DNA from: Verrucomicrobiota bacterium
GTDB lineage: Bacteria; Verrucomicrobiota; Verrucomicrobiia; Opitutales; UBA953
Direction: 5' to 3'
NCBI GenBank assembly: GCA_009917805.1
Contig: RGES01000059.1
Location: forward strand, 1 to 7,558
DNA: 7,558 nucleotides
Within the stretch, counting starts at the first letter, position 1. Every line of letters starts with the position of its first letter. Shown in pieces: positions 7,486 through 7,558 of this stretch. A program made the translations under genes and the position numbers. The notes under the pieces are model-generated. The model made no database searches, had not been told where the DNA came from, and was given only the letters and a program-made list of their open reading frames with translations.

Positions 7486-7547
7486 ACGGGTGCGGGCCCG
7501 AACCCGTACCTGGTGCTGAATACCCGAACCCGAGACCTGACGGCCGA
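7446..7547. repeat. Long imperfect palindrome (51-base arms) capable of forming a large hairpin
   Basis: The dyad centre is between 7496 and 7497. The strongest block is an exact 18-base inverted repeat: caggtctcgggttcgggt (7454-7471) against 7522-7539. Inside it, ggtacgggt (7483-7491) pairs exactly with 7502-7510, and the centre is the perfect palindrome cgggcccg (7493-7500). Over the inner 86 bases (7454-7539) I count 36 Watson-Crick pairs of 43 positions, and the arms stay in register with no gaps. Weaker pairing extends to 7446 and 7547, giving 41 of 51. No T run follows, so a bidirectional terminator is possible but not shown. A dispersed intergenic repeat or a mobile miniature element are other options. 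Confidence 0.8.
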
Positions 7548-7558
7548 GACCAGGGACC

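Larger units (their letters stand above)
7337..7558. other. Non-coding 3' region built of short repeats
   Basis: I find no credible gene in these 222 bases. From left to right they hold a GC hairpin, gggcaaa twice in tandem (7383-7396), three eight-base units starting gaggc (7402-7409, 7410-7417, 7418-7425), two imperfect 20-base units (7446-7485), and a long palindrome running close to the window edge. The neighbouring gene to the right is not visible. Confidence 0.75.

Noticed and set aside
7446..7547. Integron attC site or CRISPR repeat
   Set aside because: The size could fit attC, but I see no GTTRRRY/RYYYAAC core pair at the ends and no integrase or cassette context. There are only two unit copies without spacers, so it is not a CRISPR array.

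Overview
The window looks like a chromosomal piece of a GC-rich bacterium of the PVC superphylum (Verrucomicrobiota or Planctomycetota). The evidence is the gene families: tandem secreted DUF1501 proteins, a large exported protein that joins a dehydrogenase-like propeller, HEAT-like repeats and a C-terminal CxxCH haem domain, and a formylglycine sulfatase with an extra C-terminal beta domain. These families are typical of that group. Genus cannot be decided from the sequence.

All five genes lie on the + strand. (1) 2-295 is the C-terminal end of a DUF1501 protein whose start is outside the window. (2) 295-1713 is a complete second DUF1501 protein that starts inside the stop codon of the first and is nearly identical to it at the C-terminus. 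(3) A 106-base gap, 1714-1819, holds short duplications and a possible weak terminator. (4) 1820-2710 is an exported alpha/beta-hydrolase (esterase/lipase type). (5) 2715-4511 is an exported sulfatase. (6) 4514-7336 is the PVC-type propeller/HEAT/cytochrome c protein. (7) 7337-7558 is non-coding and dense in nested short repeats, ending in a long imperfect palindrome.

The last three genes are separated by only 4 and 2 bases and are probably one transcript. The DUF1501 pair overlaps by one base and is probably another, or the front of the same one. Every protein with a visible N-terminus has an export signal: twin-arginine for DUF1501, Sec type for the others. The likely theme is periplasmic breakdown of a decorated (sulfated, possibly acylated) polysaccharide. 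The sulfatase would remove sulfate and the hydrolase would remove ester groups. The haem protein would oxidise a sugar or pass electrons on. DUF1501 proteins have no settled function. The substrate is inferred, not seen.

No wholly new system is evident in the coding part. The most unusual structure is the repeat-built palindrome at the right edge, followed by the near-identical ends of the DUF1501 tandem pair.
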